Shown one piece after another: positions 18,033 to 26,800 of a stretch of DNA of 64,000 bases; position 1 is the stretch's first letter, and each line of letters opens with the position of its first letter. The stretch lies in contig JAMOBE010000001.1 of assembly GCA_039908285.1 (NCBI GenBank), positions 28,244-92,243 on the forward strand, in the 5' to 3' direction. A program made the translations under genes and the position numbers. The DNA is from JAMOBE01 sp039908285. Lineage in GTDB: Bacteria > Pseudomonadota > Alphaproteobacteria > Rhodospirillales > Rhodospirillaceae. The notes below the pieces were generated by a model. That model was given only the letters and a program-made list of their open reading frames with translations, was not told the origin of the DNA and made no database searches.

Positions 18033-18716
18033 CTAGAACTCGTTCAGTCTGGGCAGCAGCAGCGAAAAACCGGCCAGTCCGCGTCGATCGACGCCGGCCG
18101 CCAGGGGTCCCCGTCGCCGGATGCGCCATTCCTCGTCTCGATTGAAGGTGGTGCGCGCCGGCTCGATGTCGTCGCGCACGACGAACATCACCCGGTCCCA
18201 CACCTCCTCGAAGTCGCCGCGGCGCATGACCTTGAGCCCAAGGGCCGGATCGCCGACCAGGACATGGCCGTCCCGCGTTCCCTTCACCACCACGAAGTGC
18301 TTGTAGCCCCTGATGCTGATGAGGGTGATGGCGGGGACGCCGATCTTCGCCAGTTCGTCGAGAGTGATCCTGAAGCCGTCGGCCCGGAGCCCCCGCATGG
18401 CCAGAAAGTTCTGCATGTCGAGAAGAGAGAAGCCATAGCGACGGATGTCGTCCTGGTTGCCCACCTGGAACATGGCGGCGAAAGCCTGTTCCTCGTCGGT
18501 GGGACGGCCGTAGTGATGGGTCAGCAGGGTCGCCACGGCCGCCGATCCGCAACTGAAGTCATAGCGCTGACGAACCACCGTGGCGAACCTGGCCTCGCGG
18601 AGACTGGTCACCGGAACCGATATCCGCAGGCCGGCGATGCCGGCCTCCACCGTTCCCGCGTCCGCCGGTGCCGCCACCCACAGGGCGGCGGACGCCAGAA
18701 CGATCCCGAGGGCCAT
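18033..18716 (-). CDS. Exported C39-like cysteine peptidase (FapD-like)
   Basis: This 227-residue protein begins MALGIVLASAALWVAAPADA, a signal peptide. The rest is a peptidase C39-like domain: oxyanion-hole-type Gln50, Cys56 in RYDFSCGSAAVATLL, His140 in GYKHFVVVKG and Asp156 in GDPALG. C39 peptidases cut after a double glycine. Free-standing, exported forms occur in functional-amyloid (fap) operons as FapD, and no ABC transporter domain is fused here. The frame is open upstream to 18899, but that part is translated from the palindromic repeat 18722-18850, so ATG 18716 is preferred. Both flanking exported proteins carry a GG motif. Confidence 0.85.
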   Translation of the reverse strand: MALGIVLASAALWVAAPADAGTVEAGIAGLRISVPVTSLREARFATVVRQRYDFSCGSAAVATLLTHHYGRPTDEEQAFAAMFQVGNQDDIRRYGFSLLDMQNFLAMRGLRADGFRITLDELAKIGVPAITLISIRGYKHFVVVKGTRDGHVLVGDPALGLKVMRRGDFEEVWDRVMFVVRDDIEPARTTFNRDEEWRIRRRGPLAAGVDRRGLAGFSLLLPRLNEF

Positions 18717-18721
18717 TCCAA

Positions 18722-18850
18722 CAAGCCCTCTCCCCCCTCTTCCGGGGGGAGAGGGTTGGGTGAGGGGGGTGCAGAGGCTCCTGAGAAGGTGCCGCTTGCC
18801 CCACCCCCTCACCCCGGCCCTCTCCCCCTCGAGGGGGAGAGGGAGTGGGT
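18722..18850. mobile_element. MITE-like palindromic element core, 5' of the C39 peptidase gene
   Basis: About 129 bp made of a left hairpin (CCCTCTCCCCCC...GGGGGGAGAGGG), a spacer with TTGGGTGAGGGGGGTGC and GCCCCACCCCCTCACCCC, and a right 26-bp perfect palindrome centred on CTCGAG. It matches 28871-28995 closely and the inverse of the core of 5760-5966. It abuts the ATG of the C39 gene by 6 bases, so it forms the leader of that gene within the operon and may affect its expression by RNA folding. Confidence 0.75.
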
Positions 18851-18909
18851 TGGCAGAAGTGCCCTTAAGCTCACGAGTCAAAGTCCGACGAACCGGCATC
18901 GCGACCTCG

Positions 18910-19296
18910 CTACTGCAGGTAGATATTGACGCTCATGGTGTAGTTCATGTTGACGAGGTTCCCGGTGTTCTGGATCACCGAGGCCACGCCGTGGTTGCCG
19001 CTGAGCAGCGCCGGGGCGATGGCGCCGTTGGCCATGCTGGCCCCGGCGCCTTCGTTGGAGATGCCGCTTGCCGTGTTGGCGGCCCGGGAGTCCGAACTGT
19101 TGCCCTGGACGATGGTCCGCAGATCGACGGTTTCGGCACCACCGCTCAGTCCACCGAGTTCGGTCGTGGAGAGGGACGCGAAGGCCGCCAGGACGTCATC
19201 ACTGGCGGCGGCCGGCCCGGCGACGGCTACGCCCAACGCGAGGATAAGTCCCGCCGCCGCACCAGGTGCCTTCGCATTACGATTCGTCCCACGCAT
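18910..19296 (-). CDS. Small exported protein with GG-motif (Fap minor-subunit-like)
   Basis: This 128-residue protein has a signal peptide ending GPAAA near residue 31, then FASLSTTELGGLSGG at residues 39-53, a short linker and a Gly/Ala/Asn-rich C-terminus ending VIQNTGNLVNMNYTMSVNIY. That tail resembles the last residues of the large repeat protein upstream (IAQSTGMYVNQVHSISVNAN): both run (A/N)xxTGxxVNxxxxxSVN. The shared tail suggests both are subunits of one assembly, as with FapB and FapC. AAAGGA precedes the ATG. It is separated from the large gene by a terminator-like hairpin and from the C39 gene by the palindromic element. Confidence 0.75.
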   Translation of the reverse strand: MRGTNRNAKAPGAAAGLILALGVAVAGPAAASDDVLAAFASLSTTELGGLSGGAETVDLRTIVQGNSSDSRAANTASGISNEGAGASMANGAIAPALLSGNHGVASVIQNTGNLVNMNYTMSVNIYLQ

Positions 19297-19315
19297 GGGG
19301 GTTCCTTTCGCTCGC

Positions 19316-19348
19316 GAAAAAGCCCGGCGGGCCAGGTTGGCCCGCCGG
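19316..19348 (-). terminator. Rho-independent terminator after the large repeat-protein gene
   Basis: A perfect 10-bp inverted repeat CCGGCGGGCC / GGCCCGCCGG (19324-19333 and 19339-19348) has a 5-base loop. On the minus strand the hairpin is followed by G-C-TTTTT. It lies 10 bases past the stop of the 700-aa repeat protein and 20 bases before the next minus-strand gene, so it probably attenuates transcription and keeps the large subunit message more abundant than the downstream genes. Confidence 0.8.
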
Positions 19349-19357
19349 AACCGTGGT

Positions 19358-21460
19358 CTAGTGGAACGATGCGTTGGCGTTGACGCTGATGGAGTGGACC
19401 TGGTTGACGTACATGCCGGTGCTCTGCGCGATGCTGATGATGCCGCGAGAGTTGTCCATGGTCAGGCCGGCGAGGGCGCCGGTGTAGAACGTGGCCGACA
19501 CGTTGCCGCCGTTGCCGGCGTTGTTGGTGCCACCGGTCGCATTGGCGGTCTGGCTGTTGCTGACCGTCTGATCGTTGGCGGCATGCTGGGTGCTGGCGGC
19601 GTCCTGGGTGTTGTTGGCCGCCTGGTCGCTGGTCGCCTGCTGGCTGTTGCCGGCCGTCTGATCGTTGGTGGCGGCCTGCTGGGTCTTGGCCTTCTGGTCG
19701 CTGGAAGCCGCCTGGTCGTTGTTGGCCGCCTGCTGGGTCTTGGTCTTCTGAGCACTGGTGGCGGCCTGGTCGTTGGTGGTGTTCTGCGCCGTCTTGGCCT
19801 TCACGTCAGTGCGGGCATTCGGATCGCTCGACGCGGTAAGAGTGTTGCCAGCGGTCTGATCCGCAGCGCCCGTCTGATCGTTGGTGGCGGTCTGGCTGTT
19901 GCCGGTCGTCTGATCGTTTGGACCACCGGTTGCCGTCGATTGAGAGGTCGGGCTGCCGGCCGCCGGATCGCCTGCGGTGGCGGTTGCCGCCTGATCGGTA
20001 CGGTTCTTCGCCGTGGCATAACGAGCACCGCCGTCGCCACCTGGTGTCGCGGCTGCCGCCGCGGCTGTCGCCGGAATTCCATCCGGGGTCGGGGAGGCCG
20101 CTGCCGCCGCTGCTGCCGCTGCCGCACCGTCGCCGCCGTTGCTGTCGCCGTTGTTGCTGGCGGAGCTGCCGCTGAGGCTCAGGTTGGCGGCACCGGCCAG
20201 GCTGGCGGCGTTACCACCAATGCTCTTGCTGCGGCTGTCGGCGTCGCCGGCATAGCCCCAGGTCTTGGCATAGCCCTTGTTCTTCGCGGTGGCGTCGTTG
20301 ACGTCGGCCCGATTCCTGGCGGTGGCGTCGTTGGAGACGTCAGCCTTGGCCTTGGAGCTGCCATTCAGATCGGCGTCAGACCAGGTCTTGGCCTTGGCGT
20401 CGTTGCTGAGCGTGGCGTCGGCCGTCGTGGTGCCCTTGTTCTTCGCGGTGGCGTCGTTGCTGAGATCGGCATCGGCCTTCGTGTAGCCCTTGTTCTTCAG
20501 AGAAGCGTCGTTGGTCGCATTCGCGTCGTTCTTGGTGTAGCCCTTGTTCTTGGCGGAGCCGTCATTGCTGACGGTGGCGTCGTTGCTGGCCTTGCCCTTG
20601 TTCGTGGCATAGCCCTTGCTCTTCGCGGTCGCTTCGGCGCCGTAGGCATCGCCGCCGGTGGTGTTGCCGGTGGAGCTGTAGATCTCGCTGTAGCTGTTGG
20701 TGGCATTCAGCTCGGTCTTGTTGACCTGACGAAGGTTGTAGGAGTCGAAGATGTTGCCGGTTCCGGCCACGGCCGGACCGCTGCCCGAATGGGCCAGCAT
20801 GGCGGCGCCATTGGCGACATCGCCGTTCTCGGACAGGGCCGAGCCGCCGGTGGCCACGTCGCGGTTCTTCTGGATGGAGTTGCCGCTCGAGGCATCGCCA
20901 CTGTCGGTGGCCGCCGAGCCATTGTTGGCGACGGCGTCGGTGCCGGTCGCCGAGCCATTGTTGGCGTTCTTCACGTTGCCGCTGCCCGAGGAGGCGGAGC
21001 CGTCACGGGCCAGGCCGGCATCGCCGGAGCCACTCGCCACCGAGCCATTGTCGGCGAACGGGCTGAAGGCGTCGCCACTCTTGGTCGCGGCCGAATGCTG
21101 GGTCGCGGCGGCGCTGTCATAGAAGGCGGACTCGCCGGCCTTCAGAGCCGTCGAGCTGTTGTTGGCCATCACGTCCCCACGCATGGCCTGGCTGGCGTTG
21201 GCGGCCGCGAGGCGGGCGCTCAGGGCGGTGGCGCCGCCGGTGGCCTGGGCACCGCTGCCATTGTCCATGAGGGTTGAGCCGTTGGCGACCGAGGGACCGC
21301 CATACTGGGCGGTGCTGCCCTGTGCGGCCACGGCGTCACGGGCGGTGATCGCGGAGGCGTCGGGCCCGACGGCGACCAGGGCATCCTGCGCCTGCGCTCC
21401 GGACGAAATCGCAGCCATCAGCGCCAGGGCCGAAGCGCTGGCAAGCAAGTCGAATCTCAT
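19358..21460 (-). CDS. Large exported low-complexity repeat protein (amyloid/adhesin-like, FapC-like)
   Basis: This 700-residue protein starts at ATG 21460 (MRFDLLASASALALMAAISS...AQA), a signal peptide. Three zones follow. The first (about 30-250) is Gly/Ser/Asn-rich with DNGS/GSGDA motifs. The second (about 290-420) repeats K(N/S)KGY(T/A)K-x-DA and SNDATAKNKG units. The third (about 510-660) repeats NDQAATSxQKxKTQQA and NDQTxGNSQ units rich in Asn/Gln. A 45-residue ordered tail ends with TGMYVNQVHSISVNANASFH. It contains no cysteine that I can see. Asn/Gln-rich repeats, a signal peptide and an adjoining C39 peptidase fit a secreted functional-amyloid subunit. A surface adhesin is the alternative. 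Confidence 0.8.
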   Translation of the reverse strand: MRFDLLASASALALMAAISSGAQAQDALVAVGPDASAITARDAVAAQGSTAQYGGPSVANGSTLMDNGSGAQATGGATALSARLAAANASQAMRGDVMANNSSTALKAGESAFYDSAAATQHSAATKSGDAFSPFADNGSVASGSGDAGLARDGSASSGSGNVKNANNGSATGTDAVANNGSAATDSGDASSGNSIQKNRDVATGGSALSENGDVANGAAMLAHSGSGPAVAGTGNIFDSYNLRQVNKTELNATNSYSEIYSSTGNTTGGDAYGAEATAKSKGYATNKGKASNDATVSNDGSAKNKGYTKNDANATNDASLKNKGYTKADADLSNDATAKNKGTTTADATLSNDAKAKTWSDADLNGSSKAKADVSNDATARNRADVNDATAKNKGYAKTWGYAGDADSRSKSIGGNAASLAGAANLSLSGSSASNNGDSNGGDGAAAAAAAAAASPTPDGIPATAAAAAATPGGDGGARYATAKNRTDQAATATAGDPAAGSPTSQSTATGGPNDQTTGNSQTATNDQTGAADQTAGNTLTASSDPNARTDVKAKTAQNTTNDQAATSAQKTKTQQAANNDQAASSDQKAKTQQAATNDQTAGNSQQATSDQAANNTQDAASTQHAANDQTVSNSQTANATGGTNNAGNGGNVSATFYTGALAGLTMDNSRGIISIAQSTGMYVNQVHSISVNANASFH

Positions 21461-21701
21461 GAGCCTGTCTCCCAATGCGACGTGTTGATCGTTCGCGTGC
21501 CGGGTACGGTTGACCGCGGCACAGCCCCCTTCCGCAACCTCCGTGCCACCCGAAGCGACTCGCGGCAATCCATTGATTCGACAAGATTTTTGCAGTAGCC
21601 AGGCCGCATCGTCATGGCGTCACGATCCTTTCCGGTGTACACGGGTGGTACAGTGATGTTCAGTGGTGTGACAGTCCGTGGTTGCGGGAGGGATGGAGCC
21701 G

Positions 21702-22280
21702 ATGACGGGCAGGGGGCGATGGCTGGGAGTGGTTCTGGGAGTGGTTCTGGGGGTGACGGGCGCTCCCGCCGCCGCGGGGACGCAGTCCTGGGCGGACGCG
21801 GCCGTGACCGCCATGGTCGAAGCCATGCTGCGCTCCCTGCCCAGGGACACGCGGGTGACCTATGACAGGCTGCACACCGACACCCGCGCCCGCACCTTCG
21901 AGGTCGCGGGGCTTCAGGTCAGGCGCGAGGGCGGCGACATGGTCGGCTCGGGAAAACTGGAGCGGTTGCGGGCGAGCGGCGTCGACGTGCTGGCGGCCCT
22001 GTCGGGGAAGCCCTTCACCGCCGAGCGCATCGAACTGACCCGACTGAGAGTAAGCGAAACACCGCGGGACCGGAAAAAAAACCGAACCAAGGGTGGTACC
22101 TATGCCGCCAACGCCATCCTCATCGAGGAGGCAAGGGTGCCGTCATTCATCGCCATGGCCCAGTCGGGGGGATCGCCGGAGCAGCCACTTCCGGGCCTCA
22201 CGTTCGCACGGGCCACCATCGACGGCGTGGCGGTCCAGGATGTCCCGCAAGCCCTGGCGCGGCTGCGGCGCCGACGCTGA
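21702..22280 (+). CDS. Exported hypothetical protein, possibly truncated
   Basis: This is a protein of about 192 residues starting MTGRGRWLGVVLGVVLGVTG, a signal peptide. Residues about 55-110 (VTYDRLHTDTRARTFEVAGL, SGKLERLRASGVDVLAALSG) and FARATIDGVAVQDVPQAL near the end resemble the layered strand repeats of AsmA/LptC-type periplasmic proteins, but this is weak. It ends abruptly in ARLRRRR, and another frame stays open beyond, so a late frameshift may have shortened it. ATG 21702 has GGGAGGG upstream; GTG 21678 and ATG 21693 are alternatives. It diverges from the large repeat-protein gene across a 240-bp shared promoter region. Confidence 0.55.
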   Translation: MTGRGRWLGVVLGVVLGVTGAPAAAGTQSWADAAVTAMVEAMLRSLPRDTRVTYDRLHTDTRARTFEVAGLQVRREGGDMVGSGKLERLRASGVDVLAALSGKPFTAERIELTRLRVSETPRDRKKNRTKGGTYAANAILIEEARVPSFIAMAQSGGSPEQPLPGLTFARATIDGVAVQDVPQALARLRRRR

Positions 22281-22531
22281 AAGCCTCCCTCGGGAACAGA
22301 TGGAGCGCATGCCCCATGACCCGCCCATACGCATTATCCCTACGGATGCGCTCCACGCACCGCATGGCGTAGTTCCAGTGGATCAGGCGTCAGGACGTAG
22401 ACCGTGAGGCCGGATTGCCTGCGGCGCCGCATCGGGTCACCTTTGCGAGACAGCGGAACCCGGCCCGCGGATCGCCACTTCTCCGTCGAGGGCCGTGTTG
22501 GCGGTGCGCAGAGAAACGTCAAGGGGAGCCC

Positions 22532-23332
22532 ATGGACCGAGGAGTCGCCGTCAGGCCCGTAGCGGACGCCGCGCGCGCCGTCAGCCCGTTGACCAGGAAG
22601 CTGCGTCAGGGTCTGGCGCTGAGCCGCGAGGAGGCTGCCGTCGCCGAGGATCTGCTGTCCCAGCGTCGGAGCGTCAGGGCCAACACCGATATCGTCGTGG
22701 ACGGCGACGAGTACGGCGCCATCCTGATCGTCTGCGAGGGCTGGGCCTATCGCTACAAGCTCCTTGCCGACGGGCGGCGGCAGATCCTCAATTTCGTGCT
22801 GCCGGGGGACGGGATCGGCTCCTATGCCAGCCTGTTCACCATCGCCGCCAACTCGGTGCAGTCCCTGACCGACGTGGTGCTCGGCGTCATCGCCCCGGAC
22901 CGACTCCACCACATCAACCGGCACCATCCGCGCCTGTCGGGCGCCCTCAGCCGGTCGCTGGCCCAGGGGGAGTCGATGCTGGCCGAGCACGTGGTCCGCA
23001 TCGGACGGCGCACCGCCTACGAGCGCATGGCCCATCTGCTGATGGAGCTGCTGATGCGGCTGCAGGCGGTGGGGTTCGCCGACCACCGGTCCTACGACCT
23101 GCCGCTGACCCAGGAGATCCTGGCCGATGCGCTGGGCCTCAGCATCGTCCATGTCAATCGGACGCTGCGGCAGCTCCGCCGTGACGGCCTTCTCCGCATC
23201 GAGGGGCGGCGCATCGTCATCGACGACGTCGATCGCCTGACCGAGGTGGCCGAGTTCGAACCCGGATACCTCGAACAGGGTCGCGAGGCGCGAAGCGGCG
23301 ACGGAGGAGTCCTTGCCTCCGTCTTCGCCTGA
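22532..23332 (+). CDS. Crp/Fnr-family transcriptional regulator
   Basis: This 266-residue protein has an N-terminal cyclic-nucleotide-binding-type beta barrel (about 30-145, with DGDEYGAILIVCEGWAYRYK and RQILNFVLPGDGIG). A dimer helix and a winged helix-turn-helix follow (about 185-240, LTQEILADALGLSIVHVNRT). Fnr-type iron-sulphur cysteines are absent; only one Cys is seen in the sensor domain, so it is unlikely to be a classical oxygen sensor. ATG 22532 has AAGGGGAG 3 bases upstream and replaces a longer open frame. It lies 1 kb from the C39/repeat-protein cluster and could control it, which is only inferred. Confidence 0.88.
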   Translation: MDRGVAVRPVADAARAVSPLTRKLRQGLALSREEAAVAEDLLSQRRSVRANTDIVVDGDEYGAILIVCEGWAYRYKLLADGRRQILNFVLPGDGIGSYASLFTIAANSVQSLTDVVLGVIAPDRLHHINRHHPRLSGALSRSLAQGESMLAEHVVRIGRRTAYERMAHLLMELLMRLQAVGFADHRSYDLPLTQEILADALGLSIVHVNRTLRQLRRDGLLRIEGRRIVIDDVDRLTEVAEFEPGYLEQGREARSGDGGVLASVFA

Positions 23333-23354
23333 GGACAAAGGTTAACGTAGGTCA

Positions 23355-23810
23355 ATGACGACCCCGGCCGGAAGCGGGAGAGTGGGCAGGGAGCTGGCGT
23401 TGGTTCTGGGAGCGGGCAAGACGATGACACGTCATGAGGCGACCGTACGTCAAATCGAGTTCTGGCGCGAGGTGACCAACTCCGTCGGCGTGCGCGGACG
23501 GGCGACGCTGATGACGGTGGACATCGCGGAGGAGACTCCCGACCCGGAGGCGGTCGAGGAGGCCATCCGGCGCTTCTGTGCCTTCGAGCGGGTGAGCGAC
23601 TGGCGCCGTCTGGCCGACGGTTACGACGTCCGGGTGGCGGGCGCCGTCAGTCCGCGGATGCTGGTGCCCTGGCTCGACTACCCGGTCCTTGAGGACATCG
23701 ATGAGTTGATCGGCGACGAGGACGAGAACGAGGACGAGGACGGCGACCAGCCGAGGCGGATGCTCCGCCAGCGCGCGAGCCTGCGGACCATGCGGCGGCC
23801 CGTCGGCTGA
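23355..23810 (+). CDS. Small acidic hypothetical protein
   Basis: This 151-residue open frame starts 22 bases after the Crp/Fnr gene. The middle (about 24-110) looks like a folded domain: HEATVRQIEFWREVTNSVG, GRATLMTVDIAEE, AIRRFCAFERVSDWRRLAD. It is followed by an acidic run DEDENEDEDGD and a basic tail. The first 23 residues are weakly supported, and the ATG at 23424 (MTRHEATVRQ) is a good alternative. No family is recognised. It is probably co-transcribed with the regulator. Confidence 0.5.
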   Translation: MTTPAGSGRVGRELALVLGAGKTMTRHEATVRQIEFWREVTNSVGVRGRATLMTVDIAEETPDPEAVEEAIRRFCAFERVSDWRRLADGYDVRVAGAVSPRMLVPWLDYPVLEDIDELIGDEDENEDEDGDQPRRMLRQRASLRTMRRPVG

Positions 23811-23815
23811 GTCCC

Positions 23816-23880
23816 GGGAAAATCCCTCTCCCACCCTTCAGGGGGAAGGTTTCTTGTGGACGCGATACATTTTCAGCCTC

Positions 23881-23884
<4 letters not shown>
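23816..23884. repeat. Partial palindromic repeat at the xerD 3' end
   Basis: A decayed copy of the CCCTCTCCC hairpin (23824-23850) is followed by ACATTTTCAGCCTCTCAC (23867-23884). The latter matches the inverse of the element end found at 28836-28852 and the right end at 29009-29026. The element overlaps the last codons of xerD on the minus strand, so the insertion may have set the present C-terminus of XerD. Confidence 0.5.
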
Positions 23885-24786
<902 letters not shown>

Positions 24787-24790
24787 CGGA

Positions 24791-26800
24791 TCACAGACCG
24801 CCGGTGACGGCGGCCTCGACGGCCAGCGCCCGCGCCTCGGTGTCGAGCCCGACCAGGCGCAGGGCGGCGACCACGTGATGGAGGGTGGCCGGATCGACCG
24901 CTCCCGGGTCCTTGCCCCCCAGGGCGATGATGGACAGGAGCACGGTCTCCCCCACCCGGCGGCCGGCGGCGGCCTGGGTCAGGGCGTGCCATACCGGCAG
25001 CCCCGGCAGCTGGGCCTGGTGCAGTCCGGGACTCTCCATAACCTCGGCCCACTCGTTGCCGCTCAGGGGCTCGCCCACCGCATCGAGGGCGTTGAGCAGC
25101 AGGATCGACCGCGCGGTCAGGCGCTCGGCCGGAATGTCCCCCTGGGCGGTGCGCCAGGCGCCGAAGGCCTCGGCCGACCACGGCTCGCCCTGGGTCGGGT
25201 GGGACAGCCGGGCCAGCGGCCACAGGGTGCGCGCCGCCTGTGCCGCCTCGTCGGAGCTGGCGGCGAACTGCTGGGCCAGGCCGAACCACGAGGCGGCCAG
25301 GTCGTTCCGCCCCGCCGCCATCAGCGCCCGCGCCGCCCGTCCGGAGAACCAGGCGAGATCGGGACCGGGCTGCATCGCCTCGATCATCGGCTGATAGACC
25401 CGGGCCGCGGTGAGGAAAGCCGCTCCCCGCGACAGGTCGAGGACGCGGCTGATGAGGCCGGCCCGCGCGCCGCTGTCCGACTGCATCAGGATGATCTGGT
25501 ACAGGAGAGCCCGCAGACGCGGAGTCTTGTCCACGGCGATGTCGGCGGGTGGGGTGGCCCGCTCGGCCTCGCCGAACTCGATGGCCCGGTAGACATCGCG
25601 CAGGATGGCGGTGTCGAGGGCCCCCATGCCCTCCGCCCGCTCGGCGGCGGCGAGTCGCATGTCGGCATCGGTGCCGGTACTCTGCGCCATCGCCCGCAGT
25701 ACCGCCGGCGAGGCCGTCTTCAGCAGATCCTTCGGGAAGGGAGCCTTGGCCGCGCGCACGATGGCGATGGTAAGGGGAGACGGATCGGGAAGGCTCTTCA
25801 GCGACCACTTGTGCAGTCCAAGCAGAGTCTCGATGCCATGGACGAACACCGGCTCCTCGTGACCGCGCTCCCGCAGCACATCGAAGCTGGTCGCGGCGCT
25901 CTCCCGGTTGCCGGCCAGGATTTGGCACAGGATGAACGCCTTCTGCCAGAAGACATCGGGAAACGCCTTGATCGCCGAACCGACGTCGCGGCAGGCGGCG
26001 TTGGTGTCGCCGTCGATCAGCAGGCTGTCCACCCGGCTGCGCAGCACCGACTCGGTGACGTTGACCGGCGCCACCATGCCGATGATGGTGGCCACGTCGT
26101 CGGTCCGGCCAAGCGCCACCAGCCGCTCCAGCCGAAGTGGCAGCAGCGGCAGCGTCGACCCGCCGGGAGACGGCGGCGGCGGCGCGGCGACCGTGGTCAG
26201 AAGGCGGCGCGCCAGGGCATGGACCGTGTGGGACGGCGTGTCCACCGGCATGATGGAAAGCCCCCGGCGGATCAGGTCGCGGCTGCCGCCCTGCCACATG
26301 GCCGGGCCCAGGCCGCCGTGCGGCGGCTCGGCAAGGCCAAGGGAGTCCGGGTCGACGGCGGCCAGGGGCTCGCTCTGAATGCGGCCGAGGGGCACCGGCC
26401 GCGTCGGACGCCCGGCAGCCGGGCGCGACGGAGCTGGCTGGCCCGGTGCCGTGGTTGCCGGTGCCGTGGTTGCCGGTGCCGTGGTCTGGGCCGGCAGCGG
26501 TTGTCGTGGCGCACCCTCGGCAGGGGTGGCCGACTCGCCGGCCGCCGGGAGCAATGGTCGCGCTCCCCCCGGAGGGCTGCCGGGAACCGCCACGGCCGGA
26601 TCGGTGGCCACGGTTGGCTGGGCCGGCTGGGCCGGCTGGCGGTCGAACTCGGTCTCCCGGTCCCAGGGCTGCACCAGCGGCACGGGCTTGCGCTCCTGCC
26701 CCGCGGCGGGCGCGATGGCCAGGACGGCGAGGACCGGGACGGCGAGGACCGCGGTCGCGATCCGGTGCCGCCACCGGCGGTCAGCGGGTGAAGCGGTCAT
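24791..26800 (-). CDS. Large exported Pro/Ala-rich protein with helical-repeat domain, unknown function
   Basis: This 669-residue protein starts with a basic N-terminus and membrane/signal helix (about 13-34, IATAVLAVPVLAVLAIAPAAG). A disordered Pro/Ala/Thr-rich stretch follows (about 40-150, including three tandem TTAPA units), then a long all-helical domain (about 170-669) reminiscent of TPR-like solenoids (WQKAFILCQILAGNRESAAT, WFSGRAARALMAAGRNDLAA). I do not recognise a named family. It sits between the aroKB operon and xerD; the ATG overlaps the end of a 46-codon gene by 20 bases, so their translation is coupled. Confidence 0.75.
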   Translation of the reverse strand: MTASPADRRWRHRIATAVLAVPVLAVLAIAPAAGQERKPVPLVQPWDRETEFDRQPAQPAQPTVATDPAVAVPGSPPGGARPLLPAAGESATPAEGAPRQPLPAQTTAPATTAPATTAPGQPAPSRPAAGRPTRPVPLGRIQSEPLAAVDPDSLGLAEPPHGGLGPAMWQGGSRDLIRRGLSIMPVDTPSHTVHALARRLLTTVAAPPPPSPGGSTLPLLPLRLERLVALGRTDDVATIIGMVAPVNVTESVLRSRVDSLLIDGDTNAACRDVGSAIKAFPDVFWQKAFILCQILAGNRESAATSFDVLRERGHEEPVFVHGIETLLGLHKWSLKSLPDPSPLTIAIVRAAKAPFPKDLLKTASPAVLRAMAQSTGTDADMRLAAAERAEGMGALDTAILRDVYRAIEFGEAERATPPADIAVDKTPRLRALLYQIILMQSDSGARAGLISRVLDLSRGAAFLTAARVYQPMIEAMQPGPDLAWFSGRAARALMAAGRNDLAASWFGLAQQFAASSDEAAQAARTLWPLARLSHPTQGEPWSAEAFGAWRTAQGDIPAERLTARSILLLNALDAVGEPLSGNEWAEVMESPGLHQAQLPGLPVWHALTQAAAGRRVGETVLLSIIALGGKDPGAVDPATLHHVVAALRLVGLDTEARALAVEAAVTGGL

